Assembly: GCA_947624045.1 (NCBI GenBank)
Contig: CANQIL010000013.1
Coordinates: 1 to 37,902, forward strand
Reading direction: 5' to 3'
Source: an uncultured Bacilli bacterium
GTDB lineage: Bacteria; Bacillota_I; Bacilli_A; RF39; UBA660
DNA: 37,902 nt
Position 1 is the stretch's first letter, and every line of letters starts with the position of its first letter. Below the pieces are notes generated by a model that searched no databases, was not told the origin of the DNA, and saw only the letters and a program-made list of their open reading frames with translations. This document shows, one piece after another, positions 1 through 8,114 of this stretch. The translations under genes were made by a program, and so were the position numbers.

Positions 1-202
1 TGGCTTCTGGCTAGGAATTACCATGTTGGGATTCCACCAACTATATGTTAAGCACCGAACTGGCGCACCCTTTCTTTTACTATAATTAATGTTTTTACTG
101 TAAATCTAGTAAATATATTATTTTAAATAATAATAAATTTTACCAATTTTAAAAGTCTCTTTCACGAATAAATACTAGAATATTTTTTATTGATAATATT
201 AA

Positions 203-2158
203 TTATAAATCTCCATTATAAAAATATATTTTCATAGCATTTTCAGAGTATTTTGGTTTTGATACATCTATATCCATAACTTTTCCAATATAATAGATGA
301 TAAATTGTGAAGCTATTAATAAATCAAATTCAGCTAATATTCCATCATAATTACTTTCAATTATAATATTATTGCTACCTAAATACTTTAATAATTCTTT
401 TTCATACTTTGTTGTCGATTTTTGTTTAAAATATATTGAACAAGTATTATCTAAATTTTCATAATTAATAAATCTTCCATGTGAAAAATTCTTTTTTTCA
501 TGAATTATACAATTAAATACACCAGATTCAATAATTTTACTTTCCAAATCATAACAAGCAGTATCAACATAGTCTCCGCGAAATAAATTTAAAATTTTAT
601 GCTTTTCCATCTTCTTTAGAAAATCAGTATTAATTATATTTTCTATTTTTTGACTCCAATTATTAATTGAATCTTTAATTAATTCTTCAATATTAACATT
701 ACTATTAGTTTTTTCAAAATAATGTTTTAGAAATATTGCCGCAGGAGATACAGCGCCTTCAAATGATAAAAATCCTCTTTCTTTTCCTTTATTAGATGAC
801 GTTCTATAACTTAAAATATTTTTCTTTAAAATTCCCGTTTTTAAAACAATATTTTGTAATTCACTTTTAGTAACAATATATATATTTTTCTTATTAAAAT
901 CTTTAACACTTGTAATTATATCATTTGTTGTACCTGAGTAAGAAAACAAAATCACTTTATCTATATTACTATTATTGCGATATAAAACATCTCTTGGATA
1001 CAATGAATATGTATTACATCCATACAACAAATTTATAATCTTTGCTGCAAAATATGCTCCTGAATATGAACCACCAGTTCCAATAAATAAACAATTATTA
1101 TTTTTATTAAAAGTAATATCATCTATTTTATTGCTTGCAGTTGAATTAATAGCATTAGTAATTCTTGTTTCAAGATTATTTATATTTATATTACAACGCT
1201 TAATTTTTTTTCGTTCATTATATATAAAATCATTACAAGTACATTCCTCATCAATTTGTTTAACCTTAAATAATGTATTAAGATGTCCTCTTGCTCCCAT
1301 TTTAGAAACAACTTTAGTTGTAAGTTTATTTGAATTTTCATACCATTTTTCAAACAACGCAGTATTATAAGTAAAGTTATTTTTTATCCAATCTCGTATT
1401 ATACTTGAAATAAAAGCATCGCCAGCGCCTGTTGAATCTATAACATTGCCTTTGCTTTTTAACTTGAAATTGTATTCTATTCCTTCCCAGATAAAAGTTG
1501 CCCCTTTTTCTCCACATGTGATTGTCATAAAATTAGGCTTTAATATATTATATAAATCTACATTATTATTTAAATTTAATCTCTTTATTAAATACTTTGA
1601 TACTCGTTCATTAAAATTAATAATTTCAAATTTACTGTATATTTTATCTATTATTTCTTTATTAGATAGATTTTCTAATTCAAAATATTGACCTAAATCT
1701 ATAATTTTTTTATTACTAGTTTTATCAATTAATATTTGATTTTTATTATTTAAATTATCAAATATCAAAATATCTTCATCATTAATATTATTTATAATAT
1801 CATCAGCATTTATTAAACTATTTTCATACCATTGTTTATTATTACAGAAAGGACATCTTTTTTTGGAAGTAAATGTTAATTTACCTTCATTACTAAAATA
1901 CGATACGTGAAAACATCTAGTTCTAATTCCGTCTAAAATTATAATATTCTTTACATCAACATTTAATTTTTCAAGACTTTTAATTGCTATTTTACCTTGA
2001 ATATCATTTCCACATACACCAAAAACAGCGGTATTAATACCCATTTTAGCCAAATTAGCAATAATATTATGTGAAGTCATTCCACCATTAAGACCTAAAA
2101 GTTTTTCATTTTTATAATAATAATCAATTACGAGATCACCTATACTAACTACTCTCAT
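203..2158 (-). CDS. PfkB-family sugar kinase fused to a SIS (sugar isomerase) domain
   Basis: A 651-residue two-domain protein. Residues about 1-300 are a PfkB/ribokinase-type kinase: the early GG motif (residues 25-26), the signature region near 44-55 (FGVCGNDIQG), and the second signature ending DSTGAGD at 241-247, whose last Asp (D247) is the expected catalytic base. A CPFC pair at 102-105 is an unusual insert. Residues about 335-640 form a SIS domain: phosphosugar-binding loop GTGGSYSG at 360-367 and SYSGTT at 406-411, then GlmS-like helices. The kinase would phosphorylate a sugar or nucleoside and the SIS part would bind or isomerise a phosphosugar; the substrate is unknown. It overlaps the upstream HAD-PRTase gene by 4 bp (ATGA) and has an AAGGAG ribosome binding site, so it is the last visible gene of a co-transcribed cluster. 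I know no named family with this order of domains. Confidence 0.8.
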   Translation of the reverse strand: MRVVSIGDLVIDYYYKNEKLLGLNGGMTSHNIIANLAKMGINTAVFGVCGNDIQGKIAIKSLEKLNVDVKNIIILDGIRTRCFHVSYFSNEGKLTFTSKKRCPFCNNKQWYENSLINADDIINNINDEDILIFDNLNNKNQILIDKTSNKKIIDLGQYFELENLSNKEIIDKIYSKFEIINFNERVSKYLIKRLNLNNNVDLYNILKPNFMTITCGEKGATFIWEGIEYNFKLKSKGNVIDSTGAGDAFISSIIRDWIKNNFTYNTALFEKWYENSNKLTTKVVSKMGARGHLNTLFKVKQIDEECTCNDFIYNERKKIKRCNININNLETRITNAINSTASNKIDDITFNKNNNCLFIGTGGSYSGAYFAAKIINLLYGCNTYSLYPRDVLYRNNSNIDKVILFSYSGTTNDIITSVKDFNKKNIYIVTKSELQNIVLKTGILKKNILSYRTSSNKGKERGFLSFEGAVSPAAIFLKHYFEKTNSNVNIEELIKDSINNWSQKIENIINTDFLKKMEKHKILNLFRGDYVDTACYDLESKIIESGVFNCIIHEKKNFSHGRFINYENLDNTCSIYFKQKSTTKYEKELLKYLGSNNIIIESNYDGILAEFDLLIASQFIIYYIGKVMDIDVSKPKYSENAMKIYFYNGDL

Positions 2159-4491
2159 TTTGCTACACTCCTTCTGTATTCTCCAACTTCACTTTTTTCA
2201 TTATAATCATGATTTTTTATTAAACACTCTATTATCTTTTTACGATTTAAATCAAATACTCCTAGAGAATCAGTATAATCAACTTCGCCATTTTCTTTTT
2301 TCCATTTATTGTCTTTCCAACTATATGGGCTACTAAAACATAGACCATATATGTAATTAAAGAATAGATTATAATCAACAGCTGATGGATTATCTAAAAA
2401 CATTTGATCAATTCTATTGATACTAGGATATCTAACAATACAAATGTTATTAACATTTATATTGTAATCATATAGTGAATTAATAGCAAGTTGTAATGTC
2501 TTTCCTGTTAAAACATTATCGTCAAACAAATCTACATTTGAATTTTCAAAAAATTCTGAATTCATCAGTCCACCGAAATCCATAATATTAAATTTTCTTA
2601 AATCCAAAAGTTGCTTATTTGTATATCCTGATACTTCTTTATTAAATTTTAGAAGTAATAATTTTTCAATCCTATTTTGATTAATTATTTTAGCCAATAT
2701 AGGAAGTTCTATACCTCCATAACTTAGCCCGCATGCATTAGCAAATTTATTATTATCGCATTTATCTTTGTATAAAGATAGTGCAATATAGTTTTCTGCA
2801 AAATTATCAATTTCCCTATATGCTCTATATTCCTTTGAATAATCTTCCTCATTATTTTTATTTAACTCTTGAATCAAGTTATTAAGTAATAATTCTTTTA
2901 AGCTACTTATTAATGCAAGAGTGCTTTCTTTATCAACGATATATTGATTTTCAAAACATATTTTGCTCATTAGTCTTTCAATTTCCATAATAGTAGTATA
3001 CAATTTATTATTAGTATTTTCCCCTTCTAAAGAAATTTCTAATAAAATATTTTCATCAAAATAGTTAGAAACTAAATGATGATTAATTAAAACCAATAAA
3101 ACATTTCGGCAATTATCCAAAACACCTAATAATAATTTTTTATTACTTTGATTATTTAAGTTTTTAGTAAATAAAATTGCATTTATAGCATTGTCTAAAA
3201 ATTTTGCATTGTTTTCATACCAATTTATTACATCACTTTTAGAGGTAATGTCTCTTCTATTAATACTCAATCTATTTGATAAAAAATAGTAATAGGTTTT
3301 TGAACCTCTAAGAATATAATCGTTATTATCTCTTAATGAATACATTAACATTCCGTTATCTAAAGATAACCAAAAATCTTTTAAGGGACTATTTTGTAAA
3401 AGCTCCATTTCATACATTGGAATAATAACACTACCACTTTCTTTATCAAACAAATCATCAATTACATTGCAATTATTAAAATTGCTACTTATCAAATTAT
3501 TATATTTTTTTAAAAGGGCTTGTCTTCCCGTTACTATGTTGCTTTCAACTCTAGCAAGATTATATTTATAAGTATCTTTATCTGCCTTTTCCAATGATAC
3601 TGTAGGCAATATTTTGGCCTTCTTTATTAATTGAAGTGTTGCTTCTATGCCTTTTAAGATATTCCCAGTATCATCAAATATAGGAAAACAAGAATTATTA
3701 GACCCACTTGTTTTATCAACACTATAACCTTGATTACAATTTAACATGGTGTAATCATTACCACGTAAATCACCACAATCTCCAATTCTTATCATAGAAT
3801 TTTGAGGAACACCGATTATTTTTTCTGTTCTCTCAATTGCTTTATTTTTAGTAGCTGTTCCTATCTGAATAACTGACTTATTTACGTATATACCTCTAGT
3901 TAAATGAATACTATTTAAACCATTATTTATTATATATTTTTCTATATTATCAAAAATTGAATTAATTATTTCGTCATTATGAGTTTTAAATACCATTCTT
4001 ATATTTAAAATTTGATTTGTTTTTAAATCTTTAGAGTAAGTTATATCAAAATAATCACTACTTGCTAGTTTATTTTTAACTTCATTAATCATTTTGCTTA
4101 TTATTAATAATTGATTTAATTCTTCTTCTGTTGTTATATATACATTTTCTTCTAAAAAATTTTCTTGTGATATTTCCTTACTATAGAATAATCTTGCCCC
4201 ATCATTTGTTAAAACATATATCCGTTTCATATCACTTAAGGTAATACTTTTACTATTTTTTATGTGCAAATAAATATCGCGTTTTAAATCTTTCAATCCA
4301 GTTTCACCGCGACCAGTTATAAATACGACTGGAACTTTTTTTGCTAATAATTCAATAATCATTTTTATCGCTCTATCATCAATCCTTTTAGAATCTTTAG
4401 CAGTTAATGTACCATCAATATCAAAGCAAACTGCATTATATTTTTGTTCTAATGATTTAAGATAATTTTCATATAAAATATTTCTTTCCAT
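2155..4491 (-). CDS. HAD-superfamily phosphatase fused to a phosphoribosyltransferase-like domain
   Basis: A 778-residue fusion. Residues about 18-290 are a Cof/sucrose-phosphatase-type HAD hydrolase: DIDGT with D24 and D26 (nucleophile and acid/base), FITGRG (motif II, T59), the VLTNDGA segment, Lys in TKNK (about 215) and GDCGDLRGND (238-246, Mg-binding acidic residues). The middle region (about 300-570) is helical with no motif I recognise. The C-terminus has the type I phosphoribosyltransferase PRPP loop, LFDDNVLTGKT at 655-665, preceded by a YGGIELP segment near 591. PRTases move the ribose-5-phosphate of PRPP; a HAD phosphatase in cis would remove a phosphate afterwards. It lies 5 bp after the HAD gene upstream and overlaps the PfkB-SIS gene, so the enzymes probably form one pathway making or salvaging a nucleoside- or sugar-phosphate-like compound. 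Substrate not determinable here. Confidence 0.75.
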   Translation of the reverse strand: MERNILYENYLKSLEQKYNAVCFDIDGTLTAKDSKRIDDRAIKMIIELLAKKVPVVFITGRGETGLKDLKRDIYLHIKNSKSITLSDMKRIYVLTNDGARLFYSKEISQENFLEENVYITTEEELNQLLIISKMINEVKNKLASSDYFDITYSKDLKTNQILNIRMVFKTHNDEIINSIFDNIEKYIINNGLNSIHLTRGIYVNKSVIQIGTATKNKAIERTEKIIGVPQNSMIRIGDCGDLRGNDYTMLNCNQGYSVDKTSGSNNSCFPIFDDTGNILKGIEATLQLIKKAKILPTVSLEKADKDTYKYNLARVESNIVTGRQALLKKYNNLISSNFNNCNVIDDLFDKESGSVIIPMYEMELLQNSPLKDFWLSLDNGMLMYSLRDNNDYILRGSKTYYYFLSNRLSINRRDITSKSDVINWYENNAKFLDNAINAILFTKNLNNQSNKKLLLGVLDNCRNVLLVLINHHLVSNYFDENILLEISLEGENTNNKLYTTIMEIERLMSKICFENQYIVDKESTLALISSLKELLLNNLIQELNKNNEEDYSKEYRAYREIDNFAENYIALSLYKDKCDNNKFANACGLSYGGIELPILAKIINQNRIEKLLLLKFNKEVSGYTNKQLLDLRKFNIMDFGGLMNSEFFENSNVDLFDDNVLTGKTLQLAINSLYDYNINVNNICIVRYPSINRIDQMFLDNPSAVDYNLFFNYIYGLCFSSPYSWKDNKWKKENGEVDYTDSLGVFDLNRKKIIECLIKNHDYNEKSEVGEYRRSVAK

Positions 4492-4496
4492 AGTAT

Positions 4497-5012
4497 CTAC
4501 CTTTTTAATAAAAACTCTAAGCTTTTGACTTTTTCATTAGTGTCAGTTTCAATTGTTGGATCAAAAATCAAGCCTTTTCCACCATTTTCAATCCACTGTT
4601 TAATATTATTTGAAGAATCATCAATTAGCAATTGATGATTTGGTATTATTGCTTGGTATTTTTTTACACCAGGTGGAACAAAAATTACTGGGCATAAAAT
4701 TTTTAAATTTTCTCTTAATACCTCAGTTTTTACTTTCATTTCTTGAAGAGTATGAATTTTTGTTAAAATAGCTATTTTCTTTTTTAAATTTTCAAGATCT
4801 TTTATTATTTCAACAGAATTATTAACTGATTTGGCTTCTTTTAGGATATACTCCCATTCTTCTGGATGCAAATTTGTATATTCAAAATATGCATAAAACT
4901 CACTTTCATTTTTATGATTATGAAATCCCAAATCATATTTTCGTTTTAGCATCCTTTCTTCAGAATCTAATATAACTCCATCAAAATCAACAAATATATA
5001 ATCGCTTGTCAT
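4497..5012 (-). CDS. Small HAD-superfamily hydrolase
   Basis: About 171 residues, starting at the ATG at 5012. A longer frame begins at 5036, but an AAGGAG ribosome binding site (5023-5028) sits between the two ATGs, 10 nt before the inner one. The N-terminus carries FVDFDGV with the DxD catalytic pair (D9 and D11 from this start), and a later segment with Ile-Leu-Thr-Lys (IAILTK) fits motif II. LLIDDSSNNIKQW near the C-terminus fits motif IV. This is the layout of a compact HAD phosphatase or 5'-nucleotidase-like enzyme. It sits directly upstream of the HAD-PRTase fusion (5 bp gap), so the cluster encodes two separate HAD activities. The substrate is not predictable. Confidence 0.7.
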   Translation of the reverse strand: MTSDYIFVDFDGVILDSEERMLKRKYDLGFHNHKNESEFYAYFEYTNLHPEEWEYILKEAKSVNNSVEIIKDLENLKKKIAILTKIHTLQEMKVKTEVLRENLKILCPVIFVPPGVKKYQAIIPNHQLLIDDSSNNIKQWIENGGKGLIFDPTIETDTNEKVKSLEFLLKR

Positions 5013-5034
5013 AACTACATTTCTCCTTAGGTAC

Positions 5035-5043
5035 ATTATAACA
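5035..5043 (-). promoter_or_regulatory. Possible extended -10 promoter of the HAD/PRTase/PfkB-SIS genes
   Basis: On the minus strand the gap between the WYL gene and the HAD gene holds TGTTATAAT, an extended -10 element, with no good -35. Transcription from it would give a very short leader before the AAGGAG site. It could let the enzymes be expressed separately from the regulator, and it is a natural target for the WYL protein. Motif reading only. Confidence 0.35.
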
Positions 5044-5069
5044 TAGAAAATTGAAATATTTGGTCTTTT

Positions 5070-5660
5070 TTATTTTATATTAACGATTCTTTTTAATTCA
5101 AAATGCCTTATATCGTTTCTTAATTCACAAAATGCCGTAACATAATAGTTTTCTTTAAATTTAAATAAATGAAGTGGATGAATTGTTCTTTTTGATTGTC
5201 CACCATTAATATCATTATAAACTATTTCAATTTTATCATTTTGCCTAATAGCAGTATCAATAAGCTTTTCAACTTCACCAAAAGTATCTAAATTTATGTT
5301 TGAAATATATTTGCTTTTTTCATCATAAATCGAATACATTTTTTTTGATTTATCTAAAAAATCTTTAAATTTATCTAAATATTTAAAATTACTATTTAAT
5401 AATAAATTATATATGTTTTCCAATAATTGAATATCATATTTATTAATGCTTGTATAATTCTTAATTTTATCTATCATAAAATATCCACCGTTTGGTCCTT
5501 TAAATGATTCAATAGCAATTCCATTAGCACAAATTTCATTTTTATAGTAGCGTATCATTCTCTCAGTTACGCCTATTTTTTTTGATAAATCTTTTATTGT
5601 ATAAATGTTTCCTGTATTTAATAAATCTATCATATACATCATATTTGATAATTTACCCAT
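5070..5660 (-). CDS. HTH-WYL domain transcriptional regulator
   Basis: A 196-residue protein. Residues about 1-65 form a DeoR/YafY-type winged helix-turn-helix (recognition segment around IGVTERMIRYYKNEI, followed by the GGY wing). Residues about 130-196 form a short WYL-type ligand-binding domain, with the PLHLFKFKENYYVTAFC strand pair and a terminal FELKRI segment. WYL regulators bind nucleic acid or nucleotide-like ligands and often control defence, DNA-damage or metabolic islands. It is shorter than the usual 300-residue YafY family because the C-terminal WCX extension is missing. A strong GAGGAGG site precedes the ATG. It is the first gene of the cluster and is likely its regulator, by position. 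Confidence 0.75.
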   Translation of the reverse strand: MGKLSNMMYMIDLLNTGNIYTIKDLSKKIGVTERMIRYYKNEICANGIAIESFKGPNGGYFMIDKIKNYTSINKYDIQLLENIYNLLLNSNFKYLDKFKDFLDKSKKMYSIYDEKSKYISNINLDTFGEVEKLIDTAIRQNDKIEIVYNDINGGQSKRTIHPLHLFKFKENYYVTAFCELRNDIRHFELKRIVNIK

Positions 5661-5797
5661 ATATCCTCCTCAATTATTAAATATTTTAGTACAAAATCTC
5701 TTTGATTATTTTAGTAATTTATATATAATTACCCCTAACGCAAAAGTAAAATGTATTATAAAAACTAGGTGATGTTTTTAATACTAAATTTTAATAT

Positions 5798-5827
5798 TAA
5801 AAAAGACCGAATGTATCGGACATTTTT
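5798..5827 (-). terminator. Intrinsic terminator downstream of tRNA-Leu
   Basis: On the minus strand an A-run and a CCGA/TCGG stem with loop TACAT are followed by TTTTTT, just past the tRNA 3' end. The core stem is short but is extended by A-T pairs. Confidence 0.5.
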
Positions 5828-5838
5828 GTAGATTATTT

Positions 5839-5926
5839 TGGTGCACATGAAGGGACTTGAACCCATACGAAGCATAACTTCTGTAGATTTTGAGTCTACC
5901 GCGTCTACCAATTCCGCCACATGTGC
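5839..5926 (-). tRNA. tRNA-Leu (anticodon CAA)
   Basis: The minus strand folds as a class II tRNA. The acceptor stem is GCACATG with CATGTGC, then discriminator A and an encoded CCA (5839-5841). The D arm contains AATTGGTAGACGCG. The anticodon stem GTAGA/TCTAC holds loop CTCAAAA, so the anticodon is CAA, reading UUG. A long variable arm follows, then the GGTTCAAGTCC T arm. The 88-nt length with a long extra arm is as expected for tRNA-Leu. Its 3' end faces the accessory cluster at 203-5660, the usual geometry for a tRNA-integrated island, though no duplicated 3' end was seen in the window. Confidence 0.95.
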
Positions 5927-5934
5927 ATAAGTAG

Positions 5935-5963
5935 ATTATATCATAATATTTTAAAAATCCAAA
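5935..5963 (-). promoter_or_regulatory. Promoter of tRNA-Leu
   Basis: On the minus strand a perfect TATAAT (5935-5940) lies about 9 nt before the tRNA 5' end. A weak -35 TTTGGA (5958-5963) is 17 nt further up. Confidence 0.5.
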
Positions 5964-6051
5964 ACAAAATTTTATTTTTGCAATTTTAAAAATTATTAGA
6001 CAAATTTTACTATAAGTGTTAATATTATAGTAAAGAAAGGAGTATATTTTT

Positions 6052-6672
6052 ATGGATATAGCTAAGTTAAAAGAAAATGCTAAAAAATCATTAGAAGGAA
6101 ATTATGGTCAAGCTATTATTATGATGATTGTCTACGGAGTTTTAACTTCAATCGCATCAGCAATACCAATGTTTTTTCAAAATAGTTCTGAGACAACTTT
6201 AGGTATTATTCAAGCTGTTTGTAATTTTGCCACATTAGTTGTAACTTCATTTCTTATGTTAGGAAATGTTAACTTTTACTTAAAGTTATCTAGAGGTGAA
6301 AAAGTTACTTGGCAAGAATTATTTAGTAAAACTAGTCTTTGGGTAATATGCTTTGGTATTACTATTTTTGTAGGCGCTTTTACATTCTTATGGACTTTAC
6401 TATTAATTATCCCTGGTATTATTGCTGCTATTAGTTATAGTATGTCATATTATATCTTATTAGATAATGAAAATATGACTGCATTAGAAGCTATTAGAAA
6501 AAGTAAAGAAATGATGAATGGTCATAAAATGGACTTTTTCATGTTAAACTTAAGCTTCTTAGGTTGGATAATCTTAGGTATCTTTACTTTTGGAATTCTA
6601 TATTTATGGTTAGCTCCATATATGAGTACAGCTCAAGCTAATTTCTATAATGCTATTAAAGATAATAAGTAA
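6052..6672 (+). CDS. DUF975 family integral membrane protein
   Basis: A 206-residue membrane protein that starts with MDIAKLKENAKKSLEGNYG, the typical N-terminus of the DUF975 family, in which a cytoplasmic helix leads into the first membrane segment. About five hydrophobic segments follow (around residues 20-45, 60-80, 92-130, 160-195), and the conserved loop ALEAIRKSKEMMNGHK lies before the last pair. The function of the family is not established. AAGGAG at 6037-6042 lies 9 nt before the ATG. The gene stands alone, between tRNA-Leu and the convergent scpA-scpB, and ends at a hairpin terminator. Confidence 0.8.
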   Translation: MDIAKLKENAKKSLEGNYGQAIIMMIVYGVLTSIASAIPMFFQNSSETTLGIIQAVCNFATLVVTSFLMLGNVNFYLKLSRGEKVTWQELFSKTSLWVICFGITIFVGAFTFLWTLLLIIPGIIAAISYSMSYYILLDNENMTALEAIRKSKEMMNGHKMDFFMLNLSFLGWIILGIFTFGILYLWLAPYMSTAQANFYNAIKDNK

Positions 6673-6682
6673 GATGAAATTA

Positions 6683-6705
6683 AGCAGTCAAATGACTGCT
6701 TTTTT
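6683..6705. terminator. Bidirectional intrinsic terminator
   Basis: Stem AGCAGTC / GACTGCT with loop AAAT is followed by a T-run on the plus strand. It serves the DUF975 gene, and its other strand lies immediately behind the scpB stop codon (with a weaker T-run). Confidence 0.8.
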
Positions 6706-7282
6706 AATTGTTAATTTCTACATATTTAGATGTATATAAATCTTTTTCATTATCTTCTTCTTGACTATTTTCTTCTAAAAAGTCACGCATATCTGGTAAA
6801 TCATCAATTGTTGCTAAACCAAAATAATCTAAAAACTCTGAAGTCGTTTCATAAAGAATAGGTCTACCTGGTAAATTACTTCTACCCGATTCTTTAATAA
6901 AACCTTTCGCAATTAATTTTCTAACAACGTCTTTAGAGTTTACTCCTCTAATTGTATCAATTTGGACTCTTGTTATAGGTTCATTATAAGCAATAATAGC
7001 TAACGTTTCTAAAGCAGCTTGACTTAAGGTATTACTTTCTGGATTTAAAAGAAGTTTTTGATAATATTCTCTATGCTCATATTTTGTAGTAAGCTTAAAC
7101 TTATTACCTAAAAAGTCTATTCTTAAACCTCTACTATCATCTTCATAATCAACTTTTAATTCTTTAATCAACTCTTTAGCAGCATTAACATCAATACCTA
7201 AAACATCAATAATCTGCTCAATACTTAGTCCATCCTCACCTACTACAAATAATAATCCTTCTAAAATAGCTTTATTCTTCAT
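6704..7282 (-). CDS. scpB: Segregation and condensation protein B
   Basis: About 192 residues, starting at the ATG at 7282. An ATG 12 nt upstream is possible, but GAGGTG is correctly placed only for the inner start. ScpB is a winged-helix kleisin-associated dimer that works with ScpA and SMC in chromosome condensation and segregation. Family features seen: N-terminal AILEGLLFVVGEDGLS, the ALETLAIIAYNEPITRVQID segment and RGVNSKDVVRKLIAKGFI, then GRPILYETTSEFLDYFGL. The tail is acidic. It overlaps the scpA stop by 11 bp, the usual translational coupling of the pair. Confidence 0.95.
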   Translation of the reverse strand: MKNKAILEGLLFVVGEDGLSIEQIIDVLGIDVNAAKELIKELKVDYEDDSRGLRIDFLGNKFKLTTKYEHREYYQKLLLNPESNTLSQAALETLAIIAYNEPITRVQIDTIRGVNSKDVVRKLIAKGFIKESGRSNLPGRPILYETTSEFLDYFGLATIDDLPDMRDFLEENSQEEDNEKDLYTSKYVEINN

Positions 7283-7994
7283 TAGGCACCTCACAAATAA
7301 TTTCTGAAAACGTATTATCTTGTTTAATAATAAGTTCTCTATCTTTAGCCATTTCTAAAATAGCCAAAAAAGTCGCAACAACATATTCTTTACTAACAAC
7401 AGGAAACAACTCAAAAAAAGAAACTCGTCTTTTTAAACTCAACATTTTTTTTATATCATATCGTCTTGAAGAAACACTTATCTCATTAACAGTTACTTTT
7501 GTTTTTAATGGTTCATTTTCTTTCTTCCTTTGTAAATATTTCTTAAAAGCTTCAATTAAATCATCTAAAGTAACATCACATTTTATCTCTTTACTCTCAT
7601 CAATATATTCTTTTATATTTTCAGGAGCTTTAGTATAAATCTCACTACGTAAACTTTCTTTATCATGAAGAACTTTAGTTATTTCTTTATAAGCTTGATA
7701 TTCTAAAAGTCTATTAACTAGCTCTTCTCTAGGGTCTACTTCTTCTACTTCCTCTTCTAATTTTTCTCTTGGAAGTAATAATTTTGATTTAATTTCTAAT
7801 AATTCAGAAGCTAATACTAAATATTCACTAGCTATTTCTAAATTCATTTTTTCTTGTAAAGCTAAATAATCCATATATTGTTTAGTTATCTTTTCTATTT
7901 CAATATCCATTATATCCATTTTAGCTTCTTTAATCAAATGCAGTAATAAATCCAAAGGACCCGAAAACTCATTTATTTTAAACTCTATATTCAT
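7272..7994 (-). CDS. scpA: Segregation and condensation protein A (kleisin)
   Basis: A 240-residue kleisin that bridges the SMC heads and recruits ScpB. The N-terminus shows the hallmark FSGPLDLLLHLIKEAKMDIMDI (residues 10-31), followed by the helical YLVLASELLEIKSKLLLP region. The C-terminal winged helix contains VSFFELFPVVSKEYVVATFLAILEMAKDRE. Length is normal for the family. It is the first gene of scpA-scpB and is transcribed from a promoter divergent to the transglutaminase-like gene. Confidence 0.95.
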   Translation of the reverse strand: MNIEFKINEFSGPLDLLLHLIKEAKMDIMDIEIEKITKQYMDYLALQEKMNLEIASEYLVLASELLEIKSKLLLPREKLEEEVEEVDPREELVNRLLEYQAYKEITKVLHDKESLRSEIYTKAPENIKEYIDESKEIKCDVTLDDLIEAFKKYLQRKKENEPLKTKVTVNEISVSSRRYDIKKMLSLKRRVSFFELFPVVSKEYVVATFLAILEMAKDRELIIKQDNTFSEIICEVPNEE

Positions 7995-8014
7995 ACAATC
8001 ACCAGACTACCTAA

Positions 8015-8043
8015 ATTATATCATCATTTAAAAAATTTAACAA
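8015..8043 (-). promoter_or_regulatory. scpA-scpB promoter
   Basis: On the minus strand TTGTTA (8038-8043), a 17-nt spacer and perfect TATAAT (8015-8020) lie about 20 nt before the scpA ATG. This is a standard vegetative promoter. Confidence 0.6.
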
Positions 8044-8057
8044 ATTGCTATTTCTAC

Positions 8058-8086
8058 TTTCAAAAAATCCCAAAATATGATATAAT
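8058..8086 (+). promoter_or_regulatory. Promoter of the transglutaminase-like/TPR pair
   Basis: TTTCAA (8058-8063), a 17-nt spacer and TGATATAAT, an extended -10 with TATAAT at 8081-8086. An AGGGGG ribosome binding site follows before the ATG at 8115. It lies back to back with the scpA promoter. Confidence 0.6.
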
Positions 8087-8114
8087 ATGGTACTTAGAAA
8101 AGGGGGAAAAATTT

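Noticed and set aside
1-77. GC-richer piece at the left edge that looks structured (GTTGG/CCAAC hairpin; minus strand contains GCGCCAG)
   Set aside because: It could be part of a tRNA, glmS-type ribozyme or riboswitch, but no acceptor stem, T arm or full consensus was found, and the window cuts it off. Left unannotated.
5839-5860. Second copy of the tRNA-Leu 3' end as an attachment site
   Set aside because: No repeat of it was found between 1 and 5838, so no island boundary can be claimed within the window.
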